Source of the DNA: Candidatus Aminicenantota bacterium
GTDB lineage: Bacteria; Acidobacteriota; Aminicenantia; UBA2199
NCBI GenBank assembly: GCA_024644125.1
Contig: JAHELQ010000060.1
Location: 1 to 13,550, forward strand
Direction: 5' to 3'
Length of the DNA: 13,550 nt
The position numbers and the translations under genes were made by a program. Shown one piece after another: positions 1-7,841 of the stretch. The first letter of the stretch is position 1; each line of letters opens with the position of its first letter. Below the pieces are notes generated by a model. It worked only from the letters and a program-made list of their open reading frames with translations. It made no database searches and was not told the origin of the DNA.

Positions 1-1
1 G

Positions 2-2065
2 TTCATGTTTCTGGCAGTGTTTTTGGCGATTTTTATTTTCATCTTGTTTCACACATTACGCACCGCTAACTTTAAAAAGCAAAACAAACAATTGCAGGAG
101 ATGAATGCCCGCCTCAACGAACAGATCATGGAACGGCGCAAAGCGGAGGGCGCTCTCCAGGAATCTGAAGAAAAATACCGGATGGTACTGGAAAACATCG
201 ATGATGCGATCGTCGTGACGGCAGTGGAGGGCGGATATAAATTTGTCAGTCCAAAATTGCTGGAAGTGTTCGGTTACCCGGAAGAGGAGATCAAGGAGAA
301 AGGGTTGAGTGAATTCGCGCATCCGGAAGACCGCGAAGAACTCCAGAATTATTATAAAAAAAGTATCAAAAAAAGACAGCGGGCCCAGGGGCAGGTGTTC
401 AGAATTGTCCGCTATGATGGAAGCACGCGTTGGATTGAAATCAACTCACTATTGCTCTCCTGGTTCGGGGAACCATCTTATCTGGATTTCATAAAGGACA
501 TCACCGACCGGAAACATGCGGAAGAGCAATTGAAAAGCACACGGAATTATCTCAAAAATGTGTTCAACTCATTGCCCTCTGTATTGATTTCCATCGATGT
601 GGATGGAAATATCACGGGCTGGAATACGGCCGCGGAAAAGTTCTCCGGCGTTCTTGACACAGAGGCCATCGGCAAAAAGATATGGAATGTCATCTCTTAC
701 TTCAAAGAATATGAGAACTATTTTTCGAAGGTGATTCAATCGCAACGTCAGATGAAGCTCCTACGGCAAAATATTTTTTTCGATGAGAAAAAATTTCTCA
801 ATATATCGATATCCCCTCTGGTTTCCCATGGCACGGACGGGGTTGTGGTACGCATCGACGATGTGACGGAATTGGAGAAAAAAGACGAGCAACTGAGGCA
901 AGCCCAGAGAATGGAGACCGTCGGGACCCTGGCCGGAGGGCTTGCCCATGATTTCAACAATGTGTTGGGAGGTATTTTAGGCACCATATCATTGATGAAT
1001 TACTCCCTGAAAAAACAAGGAAATATCAATTTAGGAAAAATCAAACAGAATATCAATACAATAGAAAAAGCCGCCAGCCGTGCCGCCGATATGGTCCAAC
1101 AGTTACTGGCGTTGTCGCGCAAACAGGAATTCGCGTTTTCACCGGTGGATCTGGTTCAATCGGTGAACCATGTGATTGGTATTTGCAGGAACACATTCGA
1201 TAAATCCATCAGGATAAAGATGTTTCTCACCAATGGACGAGCGATGATCTACGCTGATGCCACCCAGATCGAACAGGTGTTGCTGAACCTTTGTGTCAAT
1301 GCGTCCCACGCCATGACTGTGATGCGGAAACCCTATGAACCACAGGGCGGGACACTCATTGTAACGATCGAGAAACTTTACTCCAACGATTATTTCCGTT
1401 CGTCGCACCCGGATGCGAAGGATTGCGATTATTGGGGCGTTCGAGTGATGGATACGGGGGTGGGAATGGATGACGAAACCCAGCGAAAAATGTTCGATCC
1501 ATTCTTCACCACCAAGGATAAAAGTGTCGGCACCGGCCTTGGGCTGGCAATGGTCTATAATATCATCAAACAGCATAAAGGGATTATCGATGTTTACTCG
1601 CAGCTCAATAACGGAACGACATTCAGTGTGTTTATGCCGGTATTGGACCTGGATGAATTTCAAGAAACCTTGATGGCGCCGGAGGAGATCTTGATCCAGG
1701 GCACCGGACAAATTCTTTTGGTGGACGATGAGGAGATCATTCAGGAAACGGTCAGGGATATTTTGGTGGAATGCGGTTTCGAAGTTATCGTTGCGGCAAA
1801 TGGACACGAAGCTCTGAGCATTTTCAACAAACGGCATAGAGAAATTAAGGCTGTGATCCTGGATATGGCAATGCCGAATATGTCCGGGAAGGAAACATTT
1901 ATCGAAATGAAAAAGATTTCCCCAGGAGTCAAGGTGTTGCTGGCATCCGGATTCAAAAATGATTCACGTATCAAGGAAACGATGCAAATGGGCGTAGCTG
2001 GGTTCATTCAAAAGCCATATACATTGCACGATTTATCGAAGAAGATAACCGAGATATTGAAATGA
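2..2065 (+). CDS. Hybrid sensor histidine kinase (TM-PAS-PAS-HisKA-HATPase-REC), probably 5'-truncated by the window edge
   Basis: Sensory kinase that autophosphorylates on His and passes phosphate to its own receiver domain. The frame is open to the window edge. The first Met codon (base 5) falls directly in a hydrophobic helix (residues 1-17), with no visible ribosome site, so an upstream sensor region is likely missing. Counting from that Met: coiled coil about 22-52; PAS 1 about 53-170, ending in a PAC-like DITDRK; PAS 2 about 175-292; H-box GGLAHDFNN with H315; N-box residues N428 and N432; G1 box DTGVGM at 483-488; G2 box GTGLGLA at 509-515; receiver about 568-686. The receiver keeps all catalytic residues: acidic pair D574/D575, phosphoacceptor D620, S648 and K670. 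Kinase and receiver therefore both look active. The ligand is unknown. A separate output protein or Hpt partner is not in the window. The helicase follows on the same strand after a 69-nt gap. Confidence 0.93.
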   Translation, partial: FMFLAVFLAIFIFILFHTLRTANFKKQNKQLQEMNARLNEQIMERRKAEGALQESEEKYRMVLENIDDAIVVTAVEGGYKFVSPKLLEVFGYPEEEIKEKGLSEFAHPEDREELQNYYKKSIKKRQRAQGQVFRIVRYDGSTRWIEINSLLLSWFGEPSYLDFIKDITDRKHAEEQLKSTRNYLKNVFNSLPSVLISIDVDGNITGWNTAAEKFSGVLDTEAIGKKIWNVISYFKEYENYFSKVIQSQRQMKLLRQNIFFDEKKFLNISISPLVSHGTDGVVVRIDDVTELEKKDEQLRQAQRMETVGTLAGGLAHDFNNVLGGILGTISLMNYSLKKQGNINLGKIKQNINTIEKAASRAADMVQQLLALSRKQEFAFSPVDLVQSVNHVIGICRNTFDKSIRIKMFLTNGRAMIYADATQIEQVLLNLCVNASHAMTVMRKPYEPQGGTLIVTIEKLYSNDYFRSSHPDAKDCDYWGVRVMDTGVGMDDETQRKMFDPFFTTKDKSVGTGLGLAMVYNIIKQHKGIIDVYSQLNNGTTFSVFMPVLDLDEFQETLMAPEEILIQGTGQILLVDDEEIIQETVRDILVECGFEVIVAANGHEALSIFNKRHREIKAVILDMAMPNMSGKETFIEMKKISPGVKVLLASGFKNDSRIKETMQMGVAGFIQKPYTLHDLSKKITEILK

Positions 2066-2081
2066 TATGATACAACAAACA

Positions 2082-2107
2082 GCAATAAACAATTTTAGAT
2101 TTATTGC
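2082..2107 (+). other. AT-rich hairpin between the kinase and helicase genes
   Basis: Perfect 8-bp inverted repeat GCAATAAA / TTTATTGC with a 10-nt loop, filling most of the 69-nt gap. No T-run follows on the + strand, so it is not a standard intrinsic terminator. It lies 11 nt upstream of the helicase ribosome site and could act in the leader RNA or as a processing site. Function is inferred only. Confidence 0.4.
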
Positions 2108-2134
2108 CAAACAACCGAAAAGGAATTGGAAAAA

Positions 2135-3781
2135 ATGAGATTTACCGAAATGAACCTGAATCCCAGGTTATTGCAAGGAATTGAAAAGACCGGCTTCGAA
2201 GAATTGATGCCGGTACAGGAACAAACATTCAAGGAGACGCTCACAGGAATCGATGTGTCTGTTCAGTCCCAAACCGGCACTGGAAAAACAGCCGCGTTCC
2301 TGATTTCTATCTTCCATTTGTTTCTGGAAGATGGGCCGGTTAAACAAAAAAAAGCGCTGATAGTGGTACCAACCAGAGAATTGGCAGATCAGATCGAAAA
2401 AGAGGCAAAAGAACTGGCTCGCTACCTCGATTTCACCATCGGAAGTTTTTTTGGTGGTGTTGGCTATACGCAGCAGGAGCGGTTACTGAATAAAGGGGTC
2501 GATATCGCTATCGGCACTCCCGGGAGATTGCTTGATTTGAATCAATCGGGGAAATTCGATTTAAAAAAAATCGGTGTCCTTGTGATCGATGAAGCCGATA
2601 GACTGTTCGATATGGGCTTCCTGCCGGATATCCGCAGGATGATCCGAAAAATGATGCCTCCTAGCCATCGGCAAACCATGCTATTTAGCGCTACCCTCGA
2701 CGAACGCTCCCGCGCCATAGTCAGGGAATTTATGAACAAGCCGGCGGTGATCGAAATCGAGCCGGAAAAAGTGACGGTGGAAAAAATTTCGCAAATGCTG
2801 CTCCATGTAGGTCATGACGAAAAACTGAGTGTGCTATTAGGAATCTTGAGCCAGGAAAAACCGAAAAGCACACTCATCTTCACCAATATGAAACACATTG
2901 CCGTTCAAGTGGCAAAACAATTGATCGAGAATGGCTTCGAATGCGATTACTTGATTGGCGATCTCCCCCAGAAAAAACGACTACGGATTATGGGGGATTT
3001 CAAAGCGGGAAAATTGCCCTGCCTGGTGGCGACTGATGTGGCTGCCCGCGGACTCCATATCGACGATCTTGAACTGGTGGTCAATTTTGATTTGCCGGGG
3101 GATTGCGAGAATTATGTTCACCGGATTGGGAGAACCGCACGTGCGGGAAAGAGTGGAAAAGCCATTTCTTTGGCTTGCGAGAATTTTATTTACAACCTCG
3201 ACGCCATTGAAGGTTACATCAACATGAAAATTCCGGTCATCGATCCTGATGACCACCTTTTTGAGAAGTACAAAGGAGAAGGAATACAATTGGAAAAAAG
3301 AAGGAATTTTAGGAAAAGTAGAACCAGCCAGACTGAAGGCCGGCCTCGCAGAGATAGGGATAACCGTCGTTCTAGACCTGAGAAAAAAGGTCCCCCCCGA
3401 GAAGAAGTAAAGAAAACTGCGGAAGTGCAGGAAAAACCGGTGAAGCAAGAGATTCCCGAACGGAACGAGAAACAGAATCGGAATCAGGATCAGAGTCAGA
3501 AACCCCGCAAGGGAGTAGGGAAGCCCGTAACTCCCAAAAAGGGAGGGCAGCAAGTTAAGGCAAATGTTTCCAGAAAAAATGCTCCGAAAAAGACTGGAAA
3601 AAAACAGCCCACTGCCAGTATCCCTAAGGGTGATGCGATTCAGGATCGTTTGGACTATTACAAAAAAAAATATGGGGAGGACTTCAAAGTCACAAGCGCC
3701 CCATCTCATGTAATGAACGCCCATTCGACCAAGAAAAAATCGATTATCGCAAAAGTCCTCTCTATGTTTAAGAAAAGTTAA
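2135..3781 (+). CDS. DEAD-box ATP-dependent RNA helicase with long basic C-terminal tail
   Basis: RNA-unwinding ATPase of superfamily 2, cytoplasmic, probably for RNA remodelling in ribosome assembly, decay or cold response. Numbering is from the ATG at 2135: Q-motif region about 1-30; motif I SQTGTGKT ending near 52; Ia PTRELA about 79-84; Ib TPGR; II DEAD at 152-155; III SAT about 185-187; IV region LIFTN about 247; V ATDVAARG about 299-306; VI HRIGRTARAG about 329-338. All ATPase and helicase motifs are intact. From about residue 385 to the end (548) the protein is low-complexity, rich in Lys, Arg, Gln and Pro, a likely RNA-binding tail. It ends with a more ordered RLDYYKKKYGEDF segment. 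An in-frame TTG lies at 2126, but AAAAGGAA at 2118-2125 has good spacing only to the ATG at 2135. The RhlE/CshA-type subfamily is not resolved. Confidence 0.95.
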   Translation: MRFTEMNLNPRLLQGIEKTGFEELMPVQEQTFKETLTGIDVSVQSQTGTGKTAAFLISIFHLFLEDGPVKQKKALIVVPTRELADQIEKEAKELARYLDFTIGSFFGGVGYTQQERLLNKGVDIAIGTPGRLLDLNQSGKFDLKKIGVLVIDEADRLFDMGFLPDIRRMIRKMMPPSHRQTMLFSATLDERSRAIVREFMNKPAVIEIEPEKVTVEKISQMLLHVGHDEKLSVLLGILSQEKPKSTLIFTNMKHIAVQVAKQLIENGFECDYLIGDLPQKKRLRIMGDFKAGKLPCLVATDVAARGLHIDDLELVVNFDLPGDCENYVHRIGRTARAGKSGKAISLACENFIYNLDAIEGYINMKIPVIDPDDHLFEKYKGEGIQLEKRRNFRKSRTSQTEGRPRRDRDNRRSRPEKKGPPREEVKKTAEVQEKPVKQEIPERNEKQNRNQDQSQKPRKGVGKPVTPKKGGQQVKANVSRKNAPKKTGKKQPTASIPKGDAIQDRLDYYKKKYGEDFKVTSAPSHVMNAHSTKKKSIIAKVLSMFKKS

Positions 3782-3793
3782 GAATAGCGACTA

Positions 3794-3821
3794 CCGGGGA
3801 GTGCCTGGCGCACTACCCCGG
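3794..3821. terminator. GC-rich hairpin between convergent genes, probable bidirectional terminator
   Basis: CCGGGG+AGTGC pairs with GCACT+CCCCGG around a 5-nt CTGGC loop, with one bulged A at 3815, giving 11 base pairs. It sits in the 47-bp gap between the stops of the + strand helicase and the - strand RibD-type reductase. Neither side has a strong immediate U-tract, so efficiency as an intrinsic terminator is uncertain; placement and stem strength support the role. Confidence 0.6.
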
Positions 3822-3828
3822 ACCACTT

Positions 3829-4575
3829 TCAATCCAGCCCCATTTTTTTTTGGATGTCTTGCCATGTCGGGCGTGCCCAGAGAACCACGTCCTTGCCCAT
3901 CGGGTCCACAGCCAGGCCGTTCAATTCAACGTAGTAAGGAAAATCAGGATGGGGAAGTTCCATCGCCTTGATTCCCCCCAACATGCAAGGGGTTATCGTT
4001 ATAATGAAAAAGTCTACCAATTGTGCCGCCGTGAAGGCGGAGATCACCCGGGCGCCCCCTTCCACCATTAGTCGTGCCATAGGCGGCCGCATGGTCGCTA
4101 TTGCTCGAACAAATGCCCGGAGATCGATGCGGCCTTCGGTGTTGAGCGGACACTCTATGACTTGCGCGCCGGTGTTGACTATATGCCGAAGCTGGATTCG
4201 GGGAGGAGCAGGCCCGGTAATCACCAATGGTTTACAATCGGTGCGGTTCATGAGCCGCAAATCCTTCCGGATGCGAAGGTGCGTATCCAATACGATCGGA
4301 CGGGGATTGGGTCCTGCCACCAAGCGGACTGTAAGGAGTGGGTCGTCGGCCAGCACAGTGCCGATTCCCAACAAAATGCCGTCATGTGTTGCACGGAGTC
4401 GGTGGGTGAGCCGCTGAGTGTCCGGTCCGCTGAACTGGATTTTGTGGGGACTATTAAGAGCGATACTTCCATCTACGCCCTGGGCATACGTTACAGTGAT
4501 GAACGGTCTCCCTTCACGCTTACGAAATTCTTCCGCCCCTTCCAGACGTTTCAGAAATCGTTCCAAATTCGTCAT
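3829..4575 (-). CDS. RibD C-terminal domain-type (dihydrofolate reductase-like) pyrimidine reductase, stand-alone
   Basis: Probable NADPH-dependent reductase related to the C-terminal half of RibD, which reduces the ribosylamino-pyrimidine intermediate in riboflavin synthesis. Family marks: an N-terminal strand FITVTYAQGVDGSIAL, then GIGTVLADDPLLTVR (the central RibD_C motif), then the late LMVEGGARV substrate/NADPH segment. At about 248 residues it is one complete domain and has no deaminase half, unlike bifunctional RibD. It could act beside a separate deaminase, resemble the archaeal-type diaminopyrimidine reductase, or reduce another substrate; no other rib gene is nearby. Start choice: an extended -10 on this strand (4584-4592) ends 2 nt before the ATG at 4581, and no ribosome site is visible. 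A transcript from it would begin at or next to the ATG at 4575, suggesting leaderless translation. The ATG at 4581 is the alternative, adding two residues. Confidence 0.85.
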   Translation of the reverse strand: MTNLERFLKRLEGAEEFRKREGRPFITVTYAQGVDGSIALNSPHKIQFSGPDTQRLTHRLRATHDGILLGIGTVLADDPLLTVRLVAGPNPRPIVLDTHLRIRKDLRLMNRTDCKPLVITGPAPPRIQLRHIVNTGAQVIECPLNTEGRIDLRAFVRAIATMRPPMARLMVEGGARVISAFTAAQLVDFFIITITPCMLGGIKAMELPHPDFPYYVELNGLAVDPMGKDVVLWARPTWQDIQKKMGLD

Positions 4576-4583
4576 TTGCATTT

Positions 4584-4612
4584 CTTATACCATGCTATCC
4601 GTTTGCAATCAA
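4584..4612 (-). promoter_or_regulatory. Predicted promoter of the RibD-type reductase
   Basis: Reading the minus strand: -35 TTGATT (4612-4607), 17-bp spacer, -10 TATAAG (4589-4584) preceded by TGG, which makes an extended -10. Expected transcription start is about 4575-4577, at the second in-frame ATG. Confidence 0.55.
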
Positions 4613-4644
4613 CATTTTTTTTCATCGCCGTTTGTGGGCTGGGT

Positions 4645-4673
4645 TTGATTTTTATCTTCAGATGTCCTACAAT
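4645..4673 (+). promoter_or_regulatory. Predicted promoter of the small secreted protein gene
   Basis: -35 TTGATT at 4645-4650, 17-bp spacer, -10 TACAAT at 4668-4673 (5 of 6). The implied start near 4680 leaves a leader of about 35 nt containing GAGGAG. A second extended -10-like TGATATAAA at 4688-4696 exists but would start inside the ribosome site. Confidence 0.5.
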
Positions 4674-4714
4674 GTGCTGGAAAAAATTGATATAAAACCT
4701 GAGGAGATACTCTA

Positions 4715-5164
4715 GTGAATGGGCGATTAGCGATGTTTCTCGTGGCTTTTATGTTCGTTGTGCCGCGGGCGGTGGCGCAGGAGTTTATCGATGTTGCCAG
4801 GCTGGACGTGAAGATCTTCCACTTGATGCTGGGCAAATGGAGTATTGACGAGGGAAAGTATCAATTTGATTATACAGACGAATTTGTATGCCGAGCTGAG
4901 GGAGTGCGTTTTTTCCGCTTTTATACATCTCAAAAACCAAAAAGCGAGGAGTATATCTGGACTGTTCTCCAATCGCCGAAGACCGGCAAATATTATCTAT
5001 CAAGGGCCCTTTACAGAGGCGGCCGGGCCTTTGGTTTCTCTACATCGTTGATCTATTTCATCGGCTCCGACCGCTTCATCGTGATGTCGCAGAAGAATTC
5101 CAACGAGGTTTACTTCGAAGCGGAGCGGATCGTCAATAATCCAGAGGGCGGCACAACGAATTGA
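4715..5164 (+). CDS. Small secreted protein of unknown function
   Basis: I do not recognise this family. GTG start at 4715 with GAGGAG at 4701-4706, spacing 8 nt. The 149-residue product begins with a clear Sec signal peptide: N-terminal Arg, hydrophobic core about residues 6-17, and likely signal peptidase I cleavage after AVA at residue 21. The mature part (about 128 residues) is rich in Tyr, Phe and Lys and shows alternating patterns that suggest a mainly beta fold, with short stretches such as LGKW and YFEAER recalling lipocalin-like small beta barrels. That resemblance is weak and is not a call. It has no cysteine pair suggestive of a disulfide knot and no membrane segment beyond the signal. 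Likely periplasmic. Its last 55 bp overlap the 3' end of the convergent glycosidase gene. Confidence 0.8.
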   Translation: MNGRLAMFLVAFMFVVPRAVAQEFIDVARLDVKIFHLMLGKWSIDEGKYQFDYTDEFVCRAEGVRFFRFYTSQKPKSEEYIWTVLQSPKTGKYYLSRALYRGGRAFGFSTSLIYFIGSDRFIVMSQKNSNEVYFEAERIVNNPEGGTTN

Positions 5165-6996
5165 ACAAGACCCGCCTCCAACCGGCGGCGTTGCGAGACA
5201 GTTTCATTACCGGTACAATTGAAGACTCTGATAACCGCATGGGGAATCGTTTTCTTCAGTCGAATCACAAGGTCTGATGTCTGCTTGCCGTTTACCACAT
5301 CGATATCTTCCCCTCTGCCGTTGTCAATCCGGGCTACCATATCCCGGTACACCGCGGCGATGATTTTTCCGTCCCCATGCGCCTGAATCAACGGATACAG
5401 GGATTGGGGGCAATGGGGCTGGAAGTCGCCGTCCAGCAATACATCGCGGTTATCCCTCCAATATCCTGTCCAAAAACGTATCATAAGCATGTGCTCCGAT
5501 GGGATCGAGTCCAACCGGACCGACAATTGGGGAACGCTGAACAGCACATTCAACAATTGAGAAGCCGCATGAGTCGCCGGTTCGCCCGGGTGCCACATAT
5601 ACATATCCGAGTGCGCGGCTGTGCTTCCGCACATGAGCCGGATGTCCGTCGTTCGTATGCGGTTGATTATCGCGTTGTTCGGGCAATCCGCCGCGCGGAA
5701 CATATTGCCGTATTTCCTCATCAAAGGACCGATGTAGGGCTGCCGGAATTCGATCATAATCTCCGGCCGGATTGCCCGTAAACGGCTCATGATCCCGGTC
5801 ATCAAGATGTCCACCGCCTGGTTCACCGAGGCCATATCACGGCCGCCTGAGACAGTCATGTCGGTCTTCTCGTCTGTTGTGAAAAATCCGATAAAATCAA
5901 GTTTGAAACCGTCGAGATCCCACTCTGTCAACGCCGTTTCATATGTTTGGATAATAAATTCACGAACCTCCGGGTACCGTGGATCCAGTACATAAGCTCC
6001 TTGCCCGTCCCAATAACGTAGGTACTTTCCTTTGAACCGTTCAAAATTTTGCGCTTTTTCCCCAATAAACGGGACCGAATACCAGAGTAAAAACTTCATG
6101 TCCAATTCATGAATTTGTTTTACAAAGGCTTTCATGTCGCCGACCCGTTCCGGCTTCCAGTCACCGGTATAGGCGTAACCGCGATTGCTGTCCAGGGTTT
6201 GCCAACCGTCGTCCACGATGACGGCTTCGAAACCAGATAGTTTTGCCAGGCGGCATTCGTTCACCACCTCTTCTACGTCGAGGTTTTGATGAAAACTGTA
6301 CCAGGTGGAATACATCGGTAGCTTCGCGTGTTCCGGTACTATCGCAGGGCGGTAACTCTCCTGTTTTTCCCACCAGCGGCCAACGCCGTTTATCGTCTGG
6401 TAGTATGGGAGCGGGCGGGTATCGATGCGGAATTGCACACTGTATTTATCTATAGCCGCCTGCTTTTCGTCAAAAAGAGTAAAAAAACAATGGAAATAGG
6501 CATCTTCTTCTTTGAGATACGATTGGAATACCACTTTGTTAAGGGCGTCCGAGCAAGCCACTGTCATCCGGTTCACATCTCCGGCATCGTAAAAACAACT
6601 GGCCGGAGCATAGCGGGTAGCGCGGGAAGTGACGGAGTTGCTGTAATAATTGGCCTTATCCACATTGAGGTTGGGATTCCAGAAACCTTCGATCCCAATG
6701 GAGGGGAATTTGAATTCCACGGTCAATTTTCCTGGTTCGGAAGCTTGTTTCGCTTTCAAATTCAAGGTCACAAGATAGAGACCCGGTACAGGCGTTTCGC
6801 GCTTCCATTCCACCTCAAAATTCTGCGGTTGCTCTTTGAGACGAATCTTTTGTGGATCGAAATTTATCATTTTCAAAGGTTCCATTTGAGATATCCCTTC
6901 CTCTGAGTCTCGTGCCGGGCAACACCCTTCGAACGACATCGCTCCAATGATCATCAACATAATGCAAAAAAATGAAACACCAATTATCCTCTTCAT
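5110..6996 (-). CDS. Exported GH36/melibiase-like glycoside hydrolase (alpha-galactosidase family)
   Basis: Probable alpha-galactoside hydrolase or related clan GH-D enzyme, outside the cytoplasm. Numbering is from the ATG at 6996 (628 residues). Residues 1-25 form a hydrophobic signal followed by EGCC; a Cys at 25-26 could be lipidated, though FEG|C is a poor lipobox. Residues about 40-195 look like an N-terminal beta-sandwich; the (beta/alpha)8 barrel begins near MYSTWYSF (228). Barrel marks: VIVDDGWQ about 260; DGFKLDF about 362-368, with D367 as likely nucleophile; FRAADCP about 433-439, with D437 as likely acid/base. A C-terminal beta domain follows. Start: minus-strand AGAAGGAG lies 6 nt before this ATG; an in-frame TTG at 7002 touches the ribosome site and is rejected. 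Substrate cannot be read from motifs; GH36 also includes raffinose-synthase-like members. Its 3' end overlaps the small secreted gene tail to tail. Confidence 0.88.
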   Translation of the reverse strand: MKRIIGVSFFCIMLMIIGAMSFEGCCPARDSEEGISQMEPLKMINFDPQKIRLKEQPQNFEVEWKRETPVPGLYLVTLNLKAKQASEPGKLTVEFKFPSIGIEGFWNPNLNVDKANYYSNSVTSRATRYAPASCFYDAGDVNRMTVACSDALNKVVFQSYLKEEDAYFHCFFTLFDEKQAAIDKYSVQFRIDTRPLPYYQTINGVGRWWEKQESYRPAIVPEHAKLPMYSTWYSFHQNLDVEEVVNECRLAKLSGFEAVIVDDGWQTLDSNRGYAYTGDWKPERVGDMKAFVKQIHELDMKFLLWYSVPFIGEKAQNFERFKGKYLRYWDGQGAYVLDPRYPEVREFIIQTYETALTEWDLDGFKLDFIGFFTTDEKTDMTVSGGRDMASVNQAVDILMTGIMSRLRAIRPEIMIEFRQPYIGPLMRKYGNMFRAADCPNNAIINRIRTTDIRLMCGSTAAHSDMYMWHPGEPATHAASQLLNVLFSVPQLSVRLDSIPSEHMLMIRFWTGYWRDNRDVLLDGDFQPHCPQSLYPLIQAHGDGKIIAAVYRDMVARIDNGRGEDIDVVNGKQTSDLVIRLKKTIPHAVIRVFNCTGNETVSQRRRLEAGLVQFVVPPSGLLTIRSASK

Positions 6997-7015
6997 CGAC
7001 AACTCCTTCTTTACA

Positions 7016-7044
7016 ATTATAGCAAAAAAACACTTTTATATGAA
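7016..7044 (-). promoter_or_regulatory. Predicted promoter of the GH36-like gene
   Basis: Minus strand: -35 TTCATA (7044-7039), 17-bp spacer, perfect -10 TATAAT (7021-7016) with upstream TGC (extended -10). The start would fall near 7009, immediately before the AAGGAG ribosome site, giving a very short leader. Confidence 0.5.
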
Positions 7045-7124
7045 TCCGTAATCATATCGTAACCGACATAGATAACAGGCGGCGGGCCCTGCTTTTGGGG
7101 CTTTTATTTGGAAGAAAAATTCTA

Positions 7125-7130
7125 TATAAT
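7125..7130 (+). promoter_or_regulatory. Predicted -10 element of the phosphatase gene
   Basis: Perfect TATAAT 35 nt upstream of the ATG at 7165. The -35 at 17 bp (TTTTAT) is poor, so the promoter may need an activator or may be weak. Confidence 0.4.
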
Positions 7131-7164
7131 GTCATAACATAATTTGTGTTCAGTTGGAGTTTTA

Positions 7165-7782
7165 ATGAAGATAGCGATGAACAAGAAGGTTTTTTCGAAG
7201 CACGAGGCAATGGTAATGGCTCTGTTGCTTCTGCTGTTGGTGACAGGTATATCGGCTGGATGCGTCAATGACGAACAATACAGGCGCCCTCACGATTGGG
7301 CTCAACCCTTGTTGATCCCCGGCGTACCCAATTGCTACAAAATTTCCGATCATCTTTATCGCGGCGCCCAACCTACAGACGAAGGGATGAAACGTCTCGA
7401 AGAGATGGGAATTAAAACCGTCATCAATTTGCGGAGCATCCACTCGGACAAGAAAAAAATCCGAGATACAAACCTTGTATACGAAAAAATACCGATGATG
7501 GCATTCAACCCCAAAGAGAAACATATCGTCCGCTTTCTGGAATTAGTTTCCAATGAAGAGGGAGGCCCCTACTTTGTCCATTGCTTGCATGGATCGGACC
7601 GAACCGGCTTGCTGTGCGCAGCCTACCGGGTGGCGGTTCAGGGATGGACAAAACGAGAGGCGCTTCGTGAAATGGTCGAAGGCGGCTATGGGTTTCATAA
7701 AATTTGGAATAATTTGAAGGCATTTCTTTTAAAATTGGATATCGAAGCGGTACGCAGAAAAGCCGGTCTAAAACCGGAATGA
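7165..7782 (+). CDS. Probable lipoprotein tyrosine/dual-specificity protein phosphatase
   Basis: Cysteine-based phosphatase of the DSP/tyrosine phosphatase superfamily. The signature HCLHGSDRTG carries nucleophile C140 and phosphate-binding R146 (numbering from this ATG, 205 residues). Other family marks: LYRGAQP near 65 and KTVINLRS near 84 at the start of the domain, KIPM about 108, and after the loop AYRVAVQGWTKREAL and GYGFHKIWNN, typical of a small bacterial group. No obvious Asp general acid sits in the segment after KIPM; an acid could come from elsewhere. Residues 1-32 are a signal with a long Leu run, ending ISAGC; C33 is a plausible lipidation site, so the enzyme would be in the periplasm or membrane-anchored. 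GGAG at 7156-7159, 5 nt before the ATG, supports this start over an upstream TTG at 7144. Substrate is unknown; a phosphoprotein, phosphoinositide or other phosphate ester is possible. Confidence 0.87.
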   Translation: MKIAMNKKVFSKHEAMVMALLLLLLVTGISAGCVNDEQYRRPHDWAQPLLIPGVPNCYKISDHLYRGAQPTDEGMKRLEEMGIKTVINLRSIHSDKKKIRDTNLVYEKIPMMAFNPKEKHIVRFLELVSNEEGGPYFVHCLHGSDRTGLLCAAYRVAVQGWTKREALREMVEGGYGFHKIWNNLKAFLLKLDIEAVRRKAGLKPE

Positions 7783-7816
7783 AAGGCCGCCGCCTCGTTT
7801 GATCACTTGCATCATG

Positions 7817-7827
7817 TGGTAAAACCA
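7817..7827. promoter_or_regulatory. Candidate GntR-family operator upstream of the ATL gene
   Basis: TGGT-AAA-ACCA fits the GntR/FadR-type consensus TNGTNNNACNA with perfect arms. It ends 14 bp before the ATL start, where a regulator would block a promoter. Together with its right flank it matches a second copy at 9727-9743 in 14 of 17 bases, including 11 identical in a row. Binding by the regulator at 8864-9550 is inference. Confidence 0.5.
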
Positions 7828-7841
7828 ATTAAACTAAAAAG

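Noticed and set aside
1139..1837. Long minus-strand open frame (232 codons) inside the kinase gene
   Set aside because: It lies wholly antisense to the HATPase and receiver region, shows no family motif, and the + strand frame has all expected motifs.
2981..3724. Minus-strand open frame of 247 codons inside the helicase gene
   Set aside because: Antisense shadow of helicase motifs V-VI and the basic tail; the Ser/Phe/Leu-rich composition reflects the Lys/Arg codons opposite.
4162..4695. Plus-strand open frame of 177 codons opposite the RibD-type gene
   Set aside because: Mostly antisense to a convincing RibD_C domain, with no ribosome site and no recognisable domain.
6328..6906. Plus-strand open frame of 192 codons opposite the GH36-like gene
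   Set aside because: Fully antisense to the conserved N-terminal part of the glycosidase; no motif or start signal.
7083..7108. Terminator-like GCCC/GGGC stem followed by TTTTATTT
   Set aside because: The stem is only about 4 bp, and no + strand gene ends upstream of it.
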